Shown piece by piece: positions 60,221 to 64,000 of a DNA stretch of 64,000 nucleotides. The position numbers and the translations under genes were made by a program. The notes beneath the pieces were generated by a model that was given only the letters and a program-made list of their open reading frames with translations, did not search any database and was not told the origin of the DNA. The DNA is from Streptomyces sp. CB02980 (GTDB lineage: Bacteria > Actinomycetota > Actinomycetes > Streptomycetales > Streptomycetaceae), in contig NZ_JACSCH020000021.1 in the NCBI RefSeq assembly GCF_014451325.2, forward strand, positions 102,978 to 166,977. Reading direction: 5' to 3'. Within the stretch, counting starts at the first letter, position 1. Each line of letters opens with the position of its first letter.

Positions 60221-63200
60221 GTGAGCGTCAGCGTCCGGACGACGACCGACGGAACCGATCCCTTCGGCACCGCCCGGCTGCGGCGGGGTGTGCTCGACGC
60301 CTGGGGCGCGTCCCCCGCCCGGTTCCGGGAGGACGCCAACGCCGAGGAGGACCTCGCCCTCGGCGGCTACCGCGACCGCCTCGTCGTGGAACTCGCCCAG
60401 AACGCCGCCGACGCCGCCCACCGCGCCGGCGTCCCCGGCCGCCTCAGGCTCACCCTGCACCCCGCGGACCACGAGGGCCCCGCCCTCCTCGCCGCCGCCA
60501 ACACCGGCGCCCCGCTGGACGCCACCGGCGTCGAGTCCCTGTCGACCCTCCGCGCCTCCGCCAAGCGCGAGCAGCAGACCCACGGCGCGGTCGGCAGGTT
60601 CGGCGTCGGTTTCGCCGCCGTCCTCGCCGTCACCGACGAGCCCGCCGTCCTCGGCCGCCACGGCGGCGTCCGCTGGTCCCTCGCCGAGGCCCGCGAACTC
60701 GCCGCCGATTCCGCCCGGTACAGCCCCGGCCTCGGCGACGAACTGCGCCGCCGCGACGGCCACGTACCCCTCCTCCGGCTCCCGCTGCCCGCCGAGGGCA
60801 CCGCCCCCGACGGCTACGACACCGTCGTCGTCCTCCCGCTCCGCGACACCGCCGCCCGTGACCTCGCCGAGCGGCTCCTCGCCTCCGTCGACGACGCCCT
60901 CCTCCTCACCCTTCCGGGGCTCGCGGAGATCGTCGTGGAGACCCCGGAAGGGGTACGGACCCTCCGCCGCTCCGAGGACGACGGATACGTACAGATCGTC
61001 GACTCCGCCACCGGCACCCACCGCTGGCGGACCGTCTCCCACGGCGGGCCCCTCGACGCCGAACTCCTCAAGGACCGACCGGTCGAGGAGCGCCTGCGCC
61101 CCCACTGGTCCGTCACCTGGGCCGTACCCGTGGACCCGGAGGGAGCCCCGCGCTACCCCCGTACGACCCCGGTCGTGCACGCCCCCACACCCACCGACGA
61201 ACCCCTCGGCATCCCCGCGCTCCTCATCGCCTCCCTGCCCCTGGACACCGCGCGGCGGCACCCCGCGCCCGGCCGGCTCACCGACTTCCTGGTGCAGCGC
61301 GCGGCCGACGCGTACGCCGAACTCCTCGCCGAGTGGCAGCCGGTGACGACCGCCACGCTCGACCTCGTCCCCGGCCCGCTCGGCAAGGGCCCCCTCGACG
61401 GGGCCCTGCGCGAGGCGATCCTGGACCGGCTGCCGAGGGTCGCGTTCCTGGCGCCCGCCGCCCCCACCGAGGAACTCCCCGCACTCCGCCCGATCGAGGC
61501 CGAGGTCGCGGAGGGCGCGGGCGCCGACACGGTCGAGGTCCTCGCCGAAGTGTTCCCGACCCTGCTCCCCGCCGGCCTGGAGCGCCGCCCGGAACTCCGG
61601 ACCCTCGGCGTCGGCCGCGTACCCCTGACCGAGGCGATCGACCGCCTCGCCGGCGTGGACCGCCCCCCGACGTGGTGGTGGCGCCTGTACGACTCCCTCG
61701 CCGGCGTCGACCCGGACCGCCTGTCCGGCCTCCCGGTGCCGCTCGCGGAGGCCGCCGAAGGGGCCCGTATCCGTACGGCGATCGGCCCCCGCCAGGTCCT
61801 CCTGCCCCAGGACAGGACCCCCGCCGAGCTGACCCGGCTCGGCCTGAAGGTCGCCCACCCCGAGGCCGCCCACCCGCTCCTGGAGAAGCTGGGCGCCCTG
61901 CCCGCCACGCCCCGCGCGGTCCTGACGACCCCACAGGTACGGGCGGCGGTCGCGGCCTCCCTCGACGCGGGCGAGATCTGGGACGAGGACGCGGACACCC
62001 TGGACGCGGACGAACTCGTCGAGACCGTCCTCGCCCTGGTCCGGGACGCGGAACTCGACCCGGGCGACGAGCCCTGGCTGGGCGCACTGGCGCTGCCCGA
62101 CGAGGACGGCGAACTCTCCCCGGCGGGCGAGCTGGTGATGCCGGGCTCGGCGTTCGCCGCCGTCATGCGCGAGGACGAACTGGCCTACGTCGACGGCGAA
62201 CTGGCCGCCCGCTGGGGCGAACAGCCCCTCGCCGCCTGTGGAGTGCTGGCCGCCTTCGCCCTGGTCCGCGCCACCGACCTCCTCCTCGACCCGGACGAGG
62301 TCGAGCCGCGCGAGGGCGACTACCCGGAGCCGGACGACGCGGGGCTCCTGGACGCGGTCGACGTGTGGTGCGAGGACGTCCTGGACCGGCTGCCGGAGAC
62401 GCCGGTGCCGCCGGTGGCGACGGAGATCGTGGCCGTACGGGACCTGGACCTGGTCGACGACGACGCCTGGCCGCAGGCGCTGGCCCTCCTGGCGCAGCCC
62501 CCTCTCCGCGACGCCCTCACCCAGCCCGTACGGATCCTGCTGCCGGACGGCACGACGGAGACGGTCCGCTCGTACACGGCGTGGTGGCTCCGCGACCACC
62601 CGGTCCTGGACGGCCGCCGCCCGGCGGGCCTGCGGGCGGCGGGCACGGACCCGCTCCTGATCGGTCTGTACGACTCCGCCGACGCGACCGGCTTCGAGGA
62701 CGAGCAGGTCCTGAGGGCGCTGGGAGTCCGCACGTCGGTGGCGGCGCTGCTCGACGAGCCGGGCGGGGCGGCGGAACTCCTGACACGCCTCGCGGACCCC
62801 TCGCGAGAGGTCACGGACGCCCAACTCCACGCGCTGTACACGGCCCTCGCGGACCTCGACCCGGAGCAGGTGACGCTGCCGGACGAGCTGCGCGCGGTGG
62901 TGGACGGCGAGGTGGTCGTGGTGGACGCGGCGGAGGCGATGGTGGCGGACGCGCCGGACCTGCTGCCGCTGACGGGCGGGGTGCCGCTGCTGCCGGTGTC
63001 GCCGGCGCGGGCGGCGGACCTGGCGGAGCTGTTCCAGGTGAGGCGGCTGAGCGAGGCGGTGGAGGCGGAGGTGGTGACGGTGGGCGAGGAGCACGAGGTG
63101 CCGGACTCGGTCCGGACCCTCCTGGGCCCGACGACCCCCACGACGTACATCGAGCACGAGGAACTCCGCGCGGCGGACACGGAACTCGACTGGCGCCGCA

Positions 63201-63355
63201 CGGCGGACGGCGTGGTGCACGCCTCGACCCTGGAGGGCGTGGCGGCGGGCCTGGCCTGGTCGGCGGGCCAGTGGCCGCGCCGCTTCGAGGTGGCGGCCCT
63301 GCTGGAGGACCCGTCGAGGACGGCGGAACTGGCGAGGGACCGCTGGTTCGACTGA
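60221..63355 (+). CDS. Sacsin-type GHKL ATPase-domain protein
   Basis: A 1044-residue protein. An N-terminal HSP90/sacsin-like ATP-binding region (LVVELAQNAADAAHRAGVPG; N-box and D-box parts LLAAANTGAPLDATGVESLS; GRFGVGFAAVLAV as the G-box) lies in the first 140 residues. The rest is a long helical region without known motifs. GTG at 60221 has GGAG six bases upstream; another GTG lies at 60209. Related proteins occur in many Streptomyces near the DUF3027 gene; some sacsin-like ATPases function in defence, but no evidence links this one. Confidence 0.85.
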   Translation: MSVSVRTTTDGTDPFGTARLRRGVLDAWGASPARFREDANAEEDLALGGYRDRLVVELAQNAADAAHRAGVPGRLRLTLHPADHEGPALLAAANTGAPLDATGVESLSTLRASAKREQQTHGAVGRFGVGFAAVLAVTDEPAVLGRHGGVRWSLAEARELAADSARYSPGLGDELRRRDGHVPLLRLPLPAEGTAPDGYDTVVVLPLRDTAARDLAERLLASVDDALLLTLPGLAEIVVETPEGVRTLRRSEDDGYVQIVDSATGTHRWRTVSHGGPLDAELLKDRPVEERLRPHWSVTWAVPVDPEGAPRYPRTTPVVHAPTPTDEPLGIPALLIASLPLDTARRHPAPGRLTDFLVQRAADAYAELLAEWQPVTTATLDLVPGPLGKGPLDGALREAILDRLPRVAFLAPAAPTEELPALRPIEAEVAEGAGADTVEVLAEVFPTLLPAGLERRPELRTLGVGRVPLTEAIDRLAGVDRPPTWWWRLYDSLAGVDPDRLSGLPVPLAEAAEGARIRTAIGPRQVLLPQDRTPAELTRLGLKVAHPEAAHPLLEKLGALPATPRAVLTTPQVRAAVAASLDAGEIWDEDADTLDADELVETVLALVRDAELDPGDEPWLGALALPDEDGELSPAGELVMPGSAFAAVMREDELAYVDGELAARWGEQPLAACGVLAAFALVRATDLLLDPDEVEPREGDYPEPDDAGLLDAVDVWCEDVLDRLPETPVPPVATEIVAVRDLDLVDDDAWPQALALLAQPPLRDALTQPVRILLPDGTTETVRSYTAWWLRDHPVLDGRRPAGLRAAGTDPLLIGLYDSADATGFEDEQVLRALGVRTSVAALLDEPGGAAELLTRLADPSREVTDAQLHALYTALADLDPEQVTLPDELRAVVDGEVVVVDAAEAMVADAPDLLPLTGGVPLLPVSPARAADLAELFQVRRLSEAVEAEVVTVGEEHEVPDSVRTLLGPTTPTTYIEHEELRAADTELDWRRTADGVVHASTLEGVAAGLAWSAGQWPRRFEVAALLEDPSRTAELARDRWFD

Positions 63356-63391
63356 GACCGGCGGAGGGCGGGGTCGGCGTCGCGGGCGGGG

Positions 63392-63832
63392 TCAGCGGAG
63401 GGCGGGGTCGGCGAGGTCGAGGGTGAGCAGATTGCGCCAGTCGTTGGTGAAGACGGCCAGGGTGCCGTCGTGGCGCACGCCGAGGAACGGATTGGAGCTC
63501 TCCATGAGGGCGACCCACCGCAAGGAGCGGTCGCCGTCGAGACGGGCGAGGTGACCGACGTTGCCCATCCCGCCGCCTCCGCCGAGAACCCACCCCGACC
63601 CGTCGGGCAAGGGACTCTCGAACCAGACGTCCACCTCGCAAATGCCGTACTCCGCGACGACCTCGGCCACGTCGAAGGGCTCACCGACCCGGAAGGGAAT
63701 CGGCTGCCCGGCGTCGGGGTGATACGCGCCGGGCCCGTCGACGCACAACTCCCAGCCGGCGCCGTCCGCCCGGTAGAGCCCGTCGCAGTACGGCACCTCG
63801 CCACGATTCCAGAGCTGCTCGACGATTCGCAT
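63392..63832 (-). CDS. Hypothetical protein
   Basis: A 146-residue soluble protein (LWNRGEVPYCDGLYRADGAG, then PIPFRVGEPFDVAEVVAEYG). It has an even pattern of beta strands with Gly-rich turns (WVLGGGGGMGNVGHLARL). No motif recognised. ATG at 63832; convergent with the sacsin-type gene. Confidence 0.75.
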   Translation of the reverse strand: MRIVEQLWNRGEVPYCDGLYRADGAGWELCVDGPGAYHPDAGQPIPFRVGEPFDVAEVVAEYGICEVDVWFESPLPDGSGWVLGGGGGMGNVGHLARLDGDRSLRWVALMESSNPFLGVRHDGTLAVFTNDWRNLLTLDLADPALR

Positions 63833-63914
63833 GGGCCCAGGGTGCCGGACGGAGCCTGGGGTGATCCGACTTTGCGGGGCTCGGGTGCGGCCGCCCTCTT
63901 TCCGAGTGTGGCGT

Positions 63915-63997
63915 CCTCCACCGCCGGGTCAAGGGCGCTCCTGCGTCGCGTCGGCTTCGCCGATGGGCTGCGCCCACCCTTGACCCGGCGGCGGAGG
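63915..63997. repeat. Long inverted repeat at the window end
   Basis: Arms 63915-63935 and 63977-63997 (CCGCCGGGTCAAGGG against CCCTTGACCCGGCGG plus flanks) pair with one mismatch in 21 bp. The 41-base loop contains a second small hairpin (TCGGC-ttc-GCCGA). It could terminate transcription from either side or belong to a dispersed palindromic family. Confidence 0.85.
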
Positions 63998-64000
63998 CCG

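Noticed and set aside
60215..63220. 1001-residue open frame opposite the sacsin-type gene
   Set aside because: Arg/Val/Gly-rich shadow without motifs; the + strand protein has GHKL motifs.

Overview
The window is from a high-GC actinomycete, almost certainly a Streptomyces. Coding regions have almost exclusively G/C third codon positions and GTG/TTG starts are frequent. Several gene neighbourhoods are typical of the genus: futalosine menaquinone genes mqnD-mqnB, a copZ-copA-csoR copper operon, an XPB-type helicase pair, and DUF3027 next to an MFS gene. I see no tRNA, rRNA or CRISPR array.

Layout. 1-15 kb: enzymes and regulators, including dienelactone hydrolase, an ECF41 sigma factor with its FAD oxidoreductase, a carboxylesterase, a serine hydrolase, a NUDIX/DUF4406 pair divergent from a DeoR regulator, a MerR regulator, an amino-acid permease, and a TetR-MFS-flavin-reductase module with clear operators. 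15-17.3 kb: a serine-rich repeat protein, a small membrane protein and a WXG100-like protein. 17.3-28.3 kb: the most unusual block. It holds a PIG-L deacetylase, an asparagine synthetase, a PrpF-like isomerase, a short-chain dehydrogenase lacking its catalytic residues, a MetRS-like ligase lacking KMSKS, an MshA-like glycosyltransferase, a 67-residue secreted peptide, and two paralogous LuxR-type regulators. A 39-bp tandem repeat array and a structured dispersed repeat lie inside it. The set of enzyme types resembles mycothiol assembly (glycosyl transfer, de-N-acetylation, aminoacyl ligation) and may be an undescribed small-molecule pathway; the product is unknown.

28.4-44 kb: Fur regulator, methyltransferase, acetyltransferase, BlaI-M56 pair, copper resistance (CsoR boxes, csoR, copA, copZ, His-rich secreted protein, cutC), APH-like kinase, RibD-like reductase, HelD-like helicase and XPB helicase. 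44-52 kb: a helicase-associated protein, a membrane protein, a three-gene ferric-siderophore ABC importer without its binding protein, and a HAD phosphatase. 52-54 kb: a TnpB-related element. 54-64 kb: cold-shock protein, mqnD-mqnB, a DUF2771 lipoprotein, MFS, DUF3027, a second copy of the dispersed structured repeat, a sacsin-type GHKL ATPase protein and a terminal hairpin repeat.

The copper genes form one regulon: near-identical CsoR boxes lie before copZ, before the His-rich secreted protein, and between blaI and a small Cys-containing ORF. The two copies of the dispersed repeat fold into the same two-stem structure with compensatory base changes, which is direct evidence for a selected structure.
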